The notes beneath the pieces are model-generated. The model made no database searches. It saw only the letters and a list, made by a program, of their open reading frames with translations, and was not told the origin of the DNA. 64,000 bases of DNA, from the NCBI GenBank assembly GCA_026770025.1, contig JAMXDE010000040.1:62001-126000 (forward strand), read 5' to 3'. Below are positions 54,106-64,000 of the stretch, in pieces (positions within the stretch are counted from its first letter, which is position 1; every line of letters begins with the position of its first letter). The stretch is from Craspedostauros australis. Lineage: Eukaryota > Bacillariophyta > Bacillariophyceae > Mastogloiales > Achnanthaceae. Both the position numbers and the translations under genes were made by a program.

Positions 54106-57100
54106 ATGAACAACTATGCTCTGCCAACGCTGGTGGAGGAGACATCAGATGACTTCAGCAAGTCCATTTCGATGTCCCTAAAGGACGGGGATTCCAACAG
54201 GCCAAGCCCCCGAACGAGTCACAACTCCACCCACAGCAACGCTGTGCCGTCTGGAATAGTCACCAACGGAGCAGCCGCCGCCGGTCATCCGCAGAACTTC
54301 ATGCGCAAGCACAAGCTCAACAGGAACTCCAGCTCTCAATCCTCCTTCGAATCCATCAACGATGGAAACGGCATCACCGCGACGACTGGCCCAGCGAACA
54401 GCGCCGCGATGCGACCTCATTTTGCATCCGCCAGTTCCGCGGATCGACAGACCGGCAATCCCAGACAAGGCGCCCGCGCCCACTCCGACAGCTTGGCGCA
54501 GCACCAGCAAGCGTACTCGCAGCAGCCGACCTCGGTGGATCAGTTAAGGCAATCGGCGGCGCACAGCGGCTACAAATCATCATCGGTGGGGAATTTGCGT
54601 CAATCAGCGGTTTCCAGACTGCAAGGGCACAAGCAACGCAGCGTGGAATCTCTGGGATCAACGACGAGCAGCAATGGCACAGCCAAGACGGGATCCGGTG
54701 GCATACTCTCTCAGGATCGCACGAAGGGGCTCTTTTCCAACCTGCGTCGATCCAGCAGCGCAACATCCGCCTTCAGTTCCACCTTGCGCAGCAGCAGCGC
54801 CTCCTCCACATCGAGGCCGTTCTCCACCTCCTTCTCGCGAGGCTCGTCCGTCTTCAAAAACCTCAAGTCGCGTTCCGCCCAGGAAGTTGAGATGCGGGAG
54901 ACACCGGACAAGAAGAGGCTCTTCCGTGGCTACAAGCTGGGAGACTACGTCCTCGTGCGATGCGGCATCCGGCAAGTCAACATGTACGGATGCCCGCCTG
55001 GCGAAGGTACCTCGTACGCCGAACGGCATGGGCCTTACGAATACGCCGTCGCCAAAGTCAAGCAGGTGCATTTTGAAGAGATTTCTGTCTACTACACTCT
55101 AACACTGGAACACAACTCAGCCGACATGCGGGGTGATGCTGGTAAGTGGACGCGAAAGCCAAAGCGAAATTGGGATTCCACTCTGTCATTCTCAGCGACC
55201 ACAATTGCATATATGTATATGCGTATGTGTGTGCGTGTGCGTGCATGGGCTCTTTGGAACCCGACTCTGCGGTACCAACTTCTATTGGACGAATTGACTT
55301 TCCCATCTCACCACATTGTGCATCAACCCAACATCACGTCGTGCAACATGAAACGCCATCATCCAATTCGCCTTCCTTCCTGTCTTCTGTTTTCTCCATT
55401 CCAGAATTGATGGAACGGATAGCGTCAAAAGAGATGGAAGAGATAGCGATACGCGCCGCCAAGGAATTCAAAGAGCAAAACCAGCGCGACCAAAACAACA
55501 AGGATTCCACATCCGACCAGAATGAAGACAGCGGTAGCAAGAAGTTCTTTGATTGTCTGTGTTACGTACTCATGTGGCCATTCCTGTGCATATACGAGAT
55601 CCTGTACTACCTCATCGGGCAGCCGGTTTATTTCGCTGGCAAGGCGATCTTCTCTTCGGCGCAACGGCAAGGTAGACTGATGCTCAACGGAATGAAACCG
55701 TACGAATTCAGCCTCCGGATGACGACGGTCAACCTCATCGTCCTCTGCAGCTCGTGGTACATGTTCATCGATCAGGCAAGGCTGGCCTTCTTCCCCATCG
55801 ACTCTGACGACACCTTGGCGCACATCAACTTCGTCATTTGGCTCATCCTCGTTTGCGAACTCCTGTTCGAGGTCTTCATCCGACCCGAGGGGTACAGCCA
55901 GCTCATCACATCGGACAAGGCATTCGCGCCTGGGACCGTCCGATTCATCAGCGGCCTCCATTTGGCGTTCGAAATCATCTCGCTCGGATTCTTCGTACCC
56001 GAATTCCTCTGCATATTCAACAACTCGACGTGCGATTCCAAGGAGAAATTCTCATTCTTCAACGCGGCGCTCATCACCATCATCAGCCCCTCGTGGGAGA
56101 AGACGCTCGGAGGTCGCGCATTCTTCGCCTGCCTCCGGTTGCGAGTCTTCGGCCTCGTGCGGCACTGGAAGAACATGTGGATCAACACCCGCTTTGTGCA
56201 GCGGAATCTGGAGATGTTCGATGGCAAGACGCAGCAAGCTTTCATGTCAGACCAGTCGCATGATGCCAGCACGGAAGTGCACGGCGACTACGCGGACGAG
56301 CACACCTTGAAGCAGCGCGAGGAACGCAACGCCCTCATGCAGAAGCAACGCGATCATGGTCTCGTCAACGCCTCGAACATTGGAACCGCCCTCATGGTCA
56401 CGAATTCGTACAGAGCGCTGATGATCGTCTGTGCCGTGATTGGATTGTTTCCCATGCTAACCACCATCTACCTCGACGGAGCATCGAACGATGCGACCAC
56501 GAAGATGGTGAAGCAGCTGCAGGAAACGAACGTTCTGGTCACGGTTGAGGAGGACGATGGCTGCAGGTTCCTCGTCGAATCCATCGAGTCATGGGTGGAG
56601 AGCTTCCAAGCACGCGATCAGTTCCTGATGTCCTCCAACACGCATAACTTCCTTTTCTCGTTGGCAATTCAACCAAGCCGATGCGTCAATGCAATCGCCA
56701 ACTCGACCACGTTGACGGACCAATACGACGTCTCCCCCAGCAAGGACTGCATGAAGCTGCTGCCATCGGATCGGATAAAAGCCGAGACGGGCAGCTGCAT
56801 GTTCATTTCGTTGCCTGCTGTCGGATCCGATCTGCAACAAAAGGCCAACTCTTTGGATTTGCGAATTGGTGCCATCGAATCGGTGCAGTCCGGGTCCTTG
56901 AACGCTGCCTTGACGTCCAGGGATAACTCAACCGAAGACGTCGTGTACGCGGTTTCGGCCAACTTCAATCAGACCTACGCCATCGAATCCTCGTAAGTTC
57001 TGTCTGTCTGTCGGCCTGTCTGGTTGTGGCATGATGTGGCGGAGTGTGATGTACCGTCTCCAGCTTGTCACAACGTCTCCATGCACAGCCAAGATTCGCT

Positions 57101-58901
57101 CGCTCACATTCCGTTGCCTTTACCTTCACCTTGCATTCTCTCTTTTCATTGGCAACAACAACAAACACAAACACATCTGCATTATTCCTCCATTTCCGAC
57201 TCGTTTCTCTGGGACATTAGAGCGCTGTTGTCATTCCTGCTGCAGATGTTCCTGCTGATTCTCGTGCTGGGTGGACTGACGGTGTTGAGGTCAGACGCCG
57301 AGACGCTGGTGCTGAACCCTCTGCGAAGTATGCTGCGCATCGTCGCCAGGTACGCGAAGAACCCGCTGACATCCGCTGACTCGTACAGGCGACGGGGATC
57401 AGCTGGCACTGAGAACAGCGATTCCGATGTCGACGACTCTCTATCTGGCGACGGTGACAACTCGGAAGGTCTGCAATTCAGCAACTACGAGACAGAGCAG
57501 TTGATTTCAGCAGTATCGAAAATCACGGACTTGCTACGCAAGTGCTGGGGTGTGGCAGGTGCTGACATCATCTCGACTAACCTGGCAACGCGCGCGGGTG
57601 CGTTTACTGAAGTATTCAATCCCACGGTGCCAGGGAGGTCGGTTTATGCTCTGTTTGCCTTCGCGGCGATTGAAGAGTTCGACCACGCGCAGAAATGTCT
57701 TGGCGGGCACGTCATGAGTCTGATCAATGACGTCGCCGCCGTGTTGCACGACGAGGTGTTCCGTTGGGGATTCGGCGACTCTGGCCAGTGCAACAAGAAC
57801 CTCGGAGGTGCCTTCCTGATGGTGTTCCGTATCGGATTGGTGAAGGAGGTCATTCAGAAGCTTGAGGAGGCCACCAACGTGGTGTTCTCCACGGCAGGGA
57901 ACAAGAAGACGAGCAAGCGAAATCGCAGCAAGGCGTTGGATCGAAGCCACCACGCATCGTTGAACGGCGGAAGATCGTCGCACAACATCTCCGGCAGCTT
58001 CCGACCGTTCGGCGCCAACAAGAAAACTCGGCGTAGCACCAAAAACAATGCGAAGAATGACACGCTGACAGAGGCCATGCAACTGTCGCTGCAGTCCCTG
58101 CCAGGTATTTCGACATTCACGGACAGAGCAGTGATCGGCATGCTGAAATCCTTCGCGGGCATCCATCGTGACGAGAAGCTGCGCCAGTGGAGCCAGGACT
58201 TCCGGCTTAGCGCTGGCGTGGGAACGTACGCGGTGAACATGGTGTTCGGCATGGACGCCGGTTGGGCCGTGGAGGGAGCGGTGGGCAGCGAGTACAAGAT
58301 CGATGCCACCTACCTGTCACCCCACGTCAACATGGCCTCGCGGATGATGAGCGCCTGCAAGCACTACGGTGTGACGATCTTGCTCAGCGAGGCGGTGCAG
58401 GAGCTCATGTCGGATGTTGCAAAATCGAAGCTGCGGAACCTAGACCGTGTGACGGTGAAGGGCAGCACCAGGGTGCAGAAGATCTTCACCTACGATGCCA
58501 GACACAAGGGTGCCAACTTCTTCTTGCTCAGTCGGCAGGATGAGCAGGCAGATATGGAGGCCGATCGGTACGTGCCGAGCATGTGGCACATGGACCAGGA
58601 CCTCACGGCGATGAGGAACCACGTGACGGATGACTTCATTAACGAGTACAGCGTGGGGCTGAAGGCCTACTACGACGGGGACTGGAAGCTCGCTATCAAG
58701 AAGCTGGAGGAAGCCAACGAGATCATGGTGGAGGACGCCATGGAAGGCGACGACATGGACGATGGACGCAACGATGAAGACGAGGATATTCGTTCCGAAA
58801 CAGCCGACGGGCCCTGCCTGTACCTCATCAACTTCATGAAGTCGAAGGGCGGCGAGGCACCGGAGGGTTGGGCTGGATGGCATCCGCTGCTCAGCAAGTA
58901 A
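54106..58901 (+). CDS. Multi-span membrane protein with a degenerate class III nucleotide-cyclase domain
   Basis: Three exons: 54106-55141, 55405-56992 and 57221-58901. Introns begin GTAAGT at both donors and end CCAG and TTAG, phases 1 and 2. The product is 1434 residues. The N-terminal about 270 residues are Ser-rich. About six hydrophobic spans follow, including four close together (VNLIVLCSSWYMFID, FVIWLILVCELLFEVFI, LHLAFEIISLGFFVPEFL) with a basic RLRVFGLVRHWKNMW segment, reminiscent of an ion-channel voltage-sensor module. After an about 190-residue loop and a last TM (FLLQMFLLILVLGGLTVL) comes a class III cyclase homology domain (about 1015-1250) with NKNLGGAFLMVF and GSEYKIDATYLSPHVNMASRM. 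Both metal-binding Asp positions are replaced: FAAIEEF for FxDI and GGAF for GDAF. It is therefore probably a pseudo-cyclase or a regulatory partner. Confidence 0.8.
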
Positions 58902-59358
58902 AGCAGATCAGGGTATTTCCAGGGAACATTCGTCAAGCATTGGAACATGTGGAACGAGTACGAGCTATGGTACATACGATTGTACATCTCATCCGTACCC
59001 TCATTCTACCGTGTGAACAAGAACGGACACGAATACGAGTGCTGATCTCGCGAATAAATAGTAACGCTGATCGTCGGGCATTGTCTGATAGTAATTGTGA
59101 ACACCAAGCGGACGTGCGAACGTGCCTCGATGCTCTTTTCGAAAAATTGGTTCCAATTTTTATCCGTACATGCTAGAGCGAGCATTGCATGGTGCCTATG
59201 GCGCTCCGAATGTCTCCAGAGCGTGTGTGTCCTGCCCGCTTATTTGCTTGCTGATGCGCACGAAGCTACATTTTGTGTTCGGTGTTCTGTCATATGGTCT
59301 GCCTATATCTGGCATGGCACTCTTCCCAACCGTACTTGTATGTGAGCCACCCACTTCT
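58902..59358. other. Convergent 3' intergenic region
   Basis: Between the cyclase-like gene (plus) and APC11 (minus). No gene seen. Confidence 0.5.
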
Positions 59359-59784
59359 CTATGAACCAGCCTGCTGTTCCGCACCCTCGCCACCATCACT
59401 TGCCGATGCATTGGTGGGTGACATCGTCTGTCCAAATTCCCATGTCTGCCGACAGAAGGGACAGGTGTCCTTCTGATTCAACCACGTCGTGATGCACTGC
59501 AAGTGACACGCATGGCCACACTTGCCAAACACCACTGGGCATTCATCACCGGGATACTTGACGCCCGGCGCCACCCCCTCGTAGGCCGATTGGCAGATAC
59601 CGCACACCTCGTCATCGGAACCTGCATTCCAGGTCCATTTGGCCACAGCGTGGTATCGCTTGATCCGAACCCTCAGCTTGGTCTTGGGTTGCGGTCTGGC
59701 CGGAATTTCCTTCGATGTAGCCACCAAGCCGCTGGAGCTGCCCGTGGTCACGGTCGTGTCGCTCTGTCGTTTTCTCGATGCCAT
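59359..59784 (-). CDS. APC11: Anaphase-promoting complex RING-H2 subunit APC11
   Basis: 141 residues in one exon; the start at 59784 gives MASRKRQSD. An N-terminal disordered stretch is followed by LRVRIKRYHAVAKWTWNAGSDDEVCGICQSAYEG, PGDECPVVFGKCGHACHLQCITTWLNQKDTCPFCRQTW. This is the RING-H2 of APC11 with the family-specific 'W.W' and the 'PGD(D/E)CP(L/V)V(W/F)G.C.H' block and all zinc ligands. APC11 is the catalytic E3 module of the APC/C, partnering the cullin APC2 and E2 enzymes to ubiquitinate cyclins and securin. The N- and C-terminal tails (about 35 and about 20 residues) are longer than in animals or yeast. Confidence 0.94.
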   Translation of the reverse strand: MASRKRQSDTTVTTGSSSGLVATSKEIPARPQPKTKLRVRIKRYHAVAKWTWNAGSDDEVCGICQSAYEGVAPGVKYPGDECPVVFGKCGHACHLQCITTWLNQKDTCPFCRQTWEFGQTMSPTNASASDGGEGAEQQAGS

Positions 59785-60759
59785 CTCGATTTTCTTTCTC
59801 TCTCTCTCTATCTCTTTATTCCTCTCTTCTGTGTGCGAAGTCAGTGACTGGAGCACCTGTGGCTGACGTGACGATGTCAGTCGGTGCGCAACTGCTCTGG
59901 AGTAGCACAAGTCTCCACACTCTCACTTCCAAATTTTGTCCCTCTTCCTGTTGCAAATAAGCAATGGAGTAGAGGCATTTATAATAGATTATCCAACCTC
60001 CAGACGCGTGAACCTTGTCAATCAATGCTCTGTCCCAAGGATGCTGTCGACGTCATTGCATCTCTTCGATGGTGCGATGTTGAATGGAGGCAGCAAACCA
60101 ACGACGGTGCATCAAAAGAAGTTGCGGTCGTCGTTGACGAGATCGCCATTGTCATTGCTGACAGCAACATAAATATATGGTTTTATTGTATTTTACCGTA
60201 ACCTTTGATTTTGAAACTGGATTGTGACTGTTTAATGTAGTCAAATGAGTCGCTAGTGCCCATCTGCGATGTCCAAATGTCACGGTTCGAAGACGATTCG
60301 ACAGATGGGAACCGTGTATCGAGAAAGAAAAAACGCGAACACGTGCATTGCGAGCCATCAGGCATCAAACGAACACCAATCAGAAGGGAGGAGGGCGAAA
60401 AGGGAACACGACGCCTGTCCAGACAGAAGGCGAGGGAACAAAGGCGGAACGAGAAGAAACGGAACGCAACATCAACATCAACGACATCAGACGAGGTCGC
60501 ATGACGACTTCTCGTGCCAGCAGTCGTATGTACGAGGACACAGAGCAGAAGGAAGAGGAAGACAACAACGTCAACGAGCCTCGAGAGCGAAGGAAGTGAA
60601 GGGAATCTTGGCAGCAACACAAACTGTGGCACACCTGCAACCAATTCGCCCCAAGAATCATAAACTCGCTCCTGTCAAGCACATCAACAACATCAAAGAC
60701 GTGCGAGCAAACAGCAACACGCAAAACTCCACAACTTCTCTCTCCGCGCATCGATCAAC
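59785..60759. other. Divergent promoter region (APC11 / plastid protein)
   Basis: About 970 bp. A TC/CT microsatellite (about 59795-59825) sits in the APC11 leader. Plus-strand frames at 60269-60763 are Arg/Gln/Asn-rich and look like leader sequence. Confidence 0.45.
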
Positions 60760-62250
60760 ATGAAGCTAACCACCGCTGCCAGCACGGTCACCGCCGTCCT
60801 TGGTGGACTCGGGATGTGCGTGAGCATGGGAATCGGACCGTCGCTGATTGCGCCCGTCTCTGTGGCTGCATTCTCCGCTCCTTCTCATCGCGCTGCTATC
60901 AGCGCAGATAGGCAAGGCATGCGAACGCAAACGGCGCTGTTCTCTTCCACCATGAAACCACCTTCATCATCGTCGTCGTCGTCATCATCATCGCCCGACG
61001 ATCCCGAACATGATGGCAACAACAGCCACGACAACGCAGAAGACATCAAACGCGATATCGCAGCTATGAGAAAGGAGGCAGTAGAGCGATTGGAAGCTCT
61101 CAGCGACCAGGTGCACGAACTCCATCTGCACGAAGATGAGGAGATCATCGACAGAATCAAGGCTCCTCGATCGGCGGAAAGCCAATTGGAAGACATGAGG
61201 GCATCGTGGGCCTCGTTGGATTCGTCTTCAAAGAACAAGGCCAAGCCGTCATCAAAAGCTGCACCAAAAGCGGCATCGAAGACAAGAATCACCACCAAGA
61301 CGAACACGAACGATAAGACCGCACAAAACATCGTGGATATGCTGGACAAAACCACACCGTTGGGCCACGCGCCAGTAGGCAAGACCAAGACTATGACCAA
61401 GTTGGATGCCAAGGCAGAACGGCTCACACGGTTGGACAACACCCGCTGGCGTCTGTCGTTGGACGTTGGACGCGAGCAGGGTACCTGGATGCCCAAGACG
61501 TGGGGAGCATCCGGAGAGCGCCTTCGCCTGTTCCTCGAAATTGAGTTTTCGGACAATCCACTGATGGAATGGGAGGACTTTCTGAACGGCAGCAAGGGCT
61601 CCAAGACTCTCAAGGTGGTGAACCATTGCCTCAACTCCGCCCCAAGCATGAATGAGGGCAGCTTGACGATCGATGTGAGCGACGGTGGCTGGAGGATCGC
61701 TCCAGGTGAAGGACCGTACGGCACAGACCTCCTGCGCTTCTACTTCGACGTCAATCAGGAGACCCATCACACCGGTTCGGACGTGTACTGTCCGGAGGGC
61801 AGAGTATTCTTCACATGCGGATACTTCCCACACAAGCATGACATCAACGACGGATCAGGCTTCGCGACGTCGCCACAGTGCAGCGTCAAGGATCAGATCA
61901 CGAAGAAGCAGCACCAGCTGGGCATCGACTACGAGAAGCTGGAGCGCGAACAGTCCAGCGACGACGCCCCATTTTACAACTGGGACAAGATCCGACGCAC
62001 GAAGCGGCTGATGGAGATGCGCGGTGAGTCGCAGAAGCTGGAGAAGAAGATGCAGGAAGCCAAGACGCGCGAGCCGCAGAAAAGCCTGCTGCGATTGTCA
62101 CAGGACCAGGAGGTGGGGTTGACCAGAGAAGGCGGGGCATGCTGCAAGGTCCACAGAGGCTTGGCGATCGAGTATCACATCCTCGGCCATTTTGAGGTGG
62201 CATCCATCCCCAACCGGGATCATTCCCACTACAAAGAGTTGTTGCCGTGA
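60760..62250 (+). CDS. Plastid-targeted conserved-looking protein of unknown function
   Basis: 496 residues in one exon. The N-terminus has a signal peptide (TVTAVLGGLGMCVSMGIGPSLIAPVSVA) ending VAAFSAPSHR, a textbook ASAFAP-type motif with Phe at +1, followed by a basic, Ser-rich transit stretch with an eight- to nine-residue Ser run. A charged helical region (about 85-140) and a Lys/Thr-rich linker lead to a globular domain (about 225-390): NTRWRLSLDVGREQGTWMPKTWG, RLRLFLEIEFSD, LTIDVSDGGWRIAPGEGPYGTDLLRFYFDV, DVYCPEGRVFFTCGYFP. A coiled-coil-like KLEKKMQEAK segment and an EYHILGHFEV end follow. I do not recognise the family. Confidence 0.75.
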   Translation: MKLTTAASTVTAVLGGLGMCVSMGIGPSLIAPVSVAAFSAPSHRAAISADRQGMRTQTALFSSTMKPPSSSSSSSSSSPDDPEHDGNNSHDNAEDIKRDIAAMRKEAVERLEALSDQVHELHLHEDEEIIDRIKAPRSAESQLEDMRASWASLDSSSKNKAKPSSKAAPKAASKTRITTKTNTNDKTAQNIVDMLDKTTPLGHAPVGKTKTMTKLDAKAERLTRLDNTRWRLSLDVGREQGTWMPKTWGASGERLRLFLEIEFSDNPLMEWEDFLNGSKGSKTLKVVNHCLNSAPSMNEGSLTIDVSDGGWRIAPGEGPYGTDLLRFYFDVNQETHHTGSDVYCPEGRVFFTCGYFPHKHDINDGSGFATSPQCSVKDQITKKQHQLGIDYEKLEREQSSDDAPFYNWDKIRRTKRLMEMRGESQKLEKKMQEAKTREPQKSLLRLSQDQEVGLTREGGACCKVHRGLAIEYHILGHFEVASIPNRDHSHYKELLP

Positions 62251-62870
62251 ACGAAAGTATGGAGAGCGGAGGCATGACTCCTGAGAAGGTACGAGGAAAG
62301 TGCAGAGGAACATGGTGGAGCGATAGAGCACGGGCGTGGGAGCAGCAGCATCCGACGCAGGCGATTGCCAGGCACGATCCACAGACACATACATAGCTCT
62401 ATACTCCGAAGCGAACAATCAGATGACGCAAAGAAGAGTGTTCCAGATCATGCCATGATTACTCTAGGATAATATAAATAGTACAAATGTAAATGCATCA
62501 GGGCAGAGGAATCCGATTTGAAATGCGGGTGCAGGAGTGTCAGAAATGCTGGACAAGGGCTTCTTGTCCGCACCGACATTCACGGCGCTCACCATCGCAA
62601 GCAGGACAGCTACCATGCGGATGCCACCACTCGGCATCATCTCCTGTCTTTATGTGAGTAAAGCAACACGCCCAACTTGTTTCATGCTCTACTTGATCTT
62701 GATTGACCACTCTCAAAGTCCAAAACAAATCGGGCTGCAACTTGAGCTTCCTTCAGGTGACAGAGTGTGGCACTCTGCGTGCATTGTTTCCCATGGCGAT
62801 ACTCAGTGCGCGAGTATGGAACAGGCCCCCAGGTCTACAACTCAGAACTCTCCTGCTGCTCTTGTTGCTC
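62251..62870. other. Convergent 3' intergenic region
   Basis: Between the plastid protein gene (plus) and the FHIT-like gene (minus). Nothing recognised. Confidence 0.45.
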
Positions 62871-63554
62871 CTACTCGTGTTCCTCCTCCTGCTGCTGCTC
62901 AAACAACCGCCGATACATGGCAGCTTCGGCGGCCATCATTTGCTGCGTCCTGTCCTTGCGATCGGCATCATCGGGCACCTCCAGATTGGACGGCGCCTGC
63001 TTCAATTCCTCCCGCGGCGCCCAGCGCTCCAAGGCATCGTAAACATCGTCGTTGCGTTCGAAGTCACCCGCTTGCCGCGGCAAGATGTGCACGTGTACGT
63101 GAGGCACGGACTGACCTGCCGCGCGGCCATCCTGCACGGCGACGTTGAATGCTGATGCCTGATACTGGTGCTTCAGGACGGATTGGACCTTGCGTGCCGA
63201 GATCCAGAGATCGGTGTACTCGTCCTGCGTCAATTCCTCCATCGTCGCCACGACGCGGTGCGGCATGACGAGGACATGGCCAGGCACGATGGGTCGCAGG
63301 TTGACGAAGGCCGCGGAGAGGGAGGATTTGTAAAAGATGCTGGTGGAATCGATGAGGAACTTGCCGAATCGCATGCTGTCGTCGTTATCTGTCGAAGACA
63401 AAGATTGCGTGGTGGTGGATGGAGTGGATGGAGTGGACATGGAGAATGCTTGGCAGTGGCAGCAGTGGCTTGATAGATGAATGGACAGGAAAGAGAGCAA
63501 GCCGAGTATGGGCACCAGAATATGATTGAAGCGATGGATAACGGTGATGGCCAT
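62871..63554 (-). CDS. FHIT: FHIT-type HIT hydrolase (diadenosine polyphosphate hydrolase) with N-terminal targeting sequence
   Basis: 227 residues, with the start placed at MAITVIHRF (63554). The frame is open to 63725, but this Met gives a clean signal peptide (HILVPILGLLSFLSIHLSSHCCHC) ending QAFSM. The HIT domain begins FGKFLIDSTSIFYKSSLSAAFVN and includes PIVPGHVLVMPHR, the Gln of the NVAVQDGRAAGQSV block and the catalytic triad HVHVHILPRQAGDF, with the FHIT-typical RNDDVY and a C-terminal MMAAEAAMYRRLF helix. FHIT enzymes hydrolyse Ap3A and Ap4A to AMP plus ADP or ATP. The presequence suggests plastid or secretory delivery, unusual for FHIT, or dual forms from two starts (an internal MSTPSTPS is present). 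Confidence 0.85.
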   Translation of the reverse strand: MAITVIHRFNHILVPILGLLSFLSIHLSSHCCHCQAFSMSTPSTPSTTTQSLSSTDNDDSMRFGKFLIDSTSIFYKSSLSAAFVNLRPIVPGHVLVMPHRVVATMEELTQDEYTDLWISARKVQSVLKHQYQASAFNVAVQDGRAAGQSVPHVHVHILPRQAGDFERNDDVYDALERWAPREELKQAPSNLEVPDDADRKDRTQQMMAAEAAMYRRLFEQQQEEEHE

Positions 63555-63935
63555 GGCAGTGGACGATGGAGTGGAACAGATTAGATGCAGAAGTGTGAAG
63601 ATTGAGGAGACATCACACTCGTCGTCACAAGGGTTGGATTGATGCGATGGTGTGCGTGTGTGTGTGCTTGCCGTGTCGTTTTCGTTTCTTGTCGCGCGCT
63701 TTCGTCTTTGCTTCGAACTGGTCATGACTCAAATTGGACCAAGTCGTGTGTTGTGATAGTCGAGTCGTTCGAAGACAATTCGGAGAGATTCGAGTTGGGT
63801 CAGATGACTCGCGAAGCGTCCACTATGATCGCACGAGTCGACAAGTGGGTCATCCGCCGATGAAAATCCAGCCACAACGCGCAAGGCACACGACAACAAC
63901 GACAGCCAAAACACAGCAGCAAGGAGGCTGCAACC
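63555..63935. other. Upstream region of the FHIT-like gene
   Basis: Divergent promoter region, probably shared with a gene starting at the right edge. No other feature seen. Confidence 0.4.
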
Positions 63936-64000
63936 ATGGACATGACCAAGAGACATTTTGGCGCTGCGCAGAACCGTAACGACGGCTGCAGCAAGGAGAC
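63936..64000 (+). CDS. Possible start of a gene cut by the right edge
   Basis: CAACCATGGACATGACCAAG is a good start context and opens a frame MDMTKRHFGAAQNRNDGCSKE that runs off the window. It sits divergent to the FHIT-like gene after a CA-rich leader, like other gene starts here. Too short to identify. Confidence 0.25.
   Translation, partial: MDMTKRHFGAAQNRNDGCSKE

Noticed and set aside
55146-55404. Plus-strand frame continuing upstream of cyclase exon 2
   Set aside because: It is intronic. The GTAAGT donor at 55142 and CCAG acceptor at 55404 join exon 1 to exon 2 in frame, and the intervening codons are unlike the flanking protein.
60269-60763. 164-codon plus-strand ORF just before the plastid protein gene
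   Set aside because: Arg/Gln/Asn-rich and overlapping the next ATG in another frame; read as 5' leader.
1-64000. tRNA, rRNA or CRISPR loci
   Set aside because: No cloverleaf with a recognisable B-box, no rRNA-like stretch and no regularly spaced direct repeats with unique spacers were found by eye.

Overview
This is a nuclear genome window from a photosynthetic eukaryote with a secondary red-type plastid, most likely an ochrophyte stramenopile such as a diatom or a close relative. Three things support this. Genes are split by GT-AG introns of about 220-620 bp. Several predicted proteins begin with a signal peptide followed by a Phe-containing 'AF' cleavage motif of the ASAFAP type (GAAFSF, VAAFSAP, CQAFSM), and two of these also carry a twin-arginine thylakoid-transfer signal. 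The repeats include Ty1/copia remnants and an unusual non-LTR retrotransposon family. The species cannot be named from sequence alone.

Layout. 1-3676: 5'-truncated, mutated copy of a non-LTR retrotransposon (copy A). 3.7-23.3 kb: gene block with a FkbM methyltransferase, a three-exon AKTIP/FTS-type inactive E2, EDC4 (decapping scaffold), a large protein with distant Mediator-17 character, a two-span membrane kinase with an extracytoplasmic beta-propeller-like region, and an ALG5-type dolichyl-phosphate glucosyltransferase. 23.4-32.25 kb: nearly complete 8.8-kb non-LTR element (copy B) with three ORFs and a probable 15-bp target-site duplication. 32.3-40 kb: repeat-rich accessory zone with GGACTC inverted/tandem repeats, a 5'-truncated copy of a second non-LTR family, a decayed Ty1/copia pol with LTR-like ends, and paired TGACGTCA palindromes. 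40.0-64 kb: dense gene block with a Golgi-type HPAT/SERGT-like glycosyltransferase, a thylakoid-lumen protein, NDUFV1 (complex I), a four-exon PsbP-family lumen protein, PWP2/UTP1, a multi-span protein with a degenerate class III cyclase domain, APC11, a plastid-targeted protein of unknown function and a FHIT-type HIT hydrolase.

The cellular genes are housekeeping functions of mRNA decay, ribosome biogenesis, respiration, the thylakoid lumen, the secretory pathway and the cell cycle. I see no operon-like logic. Many neighbours are convergent or divergent and separated by 0.3-1.6 kb. The most interesting loci are the cyclase-like protein, which lacks both metal-binding aspartates, the TM-propeller-TM-kinase, and the non-LTR element whose ORF1 is split at an A7 run.
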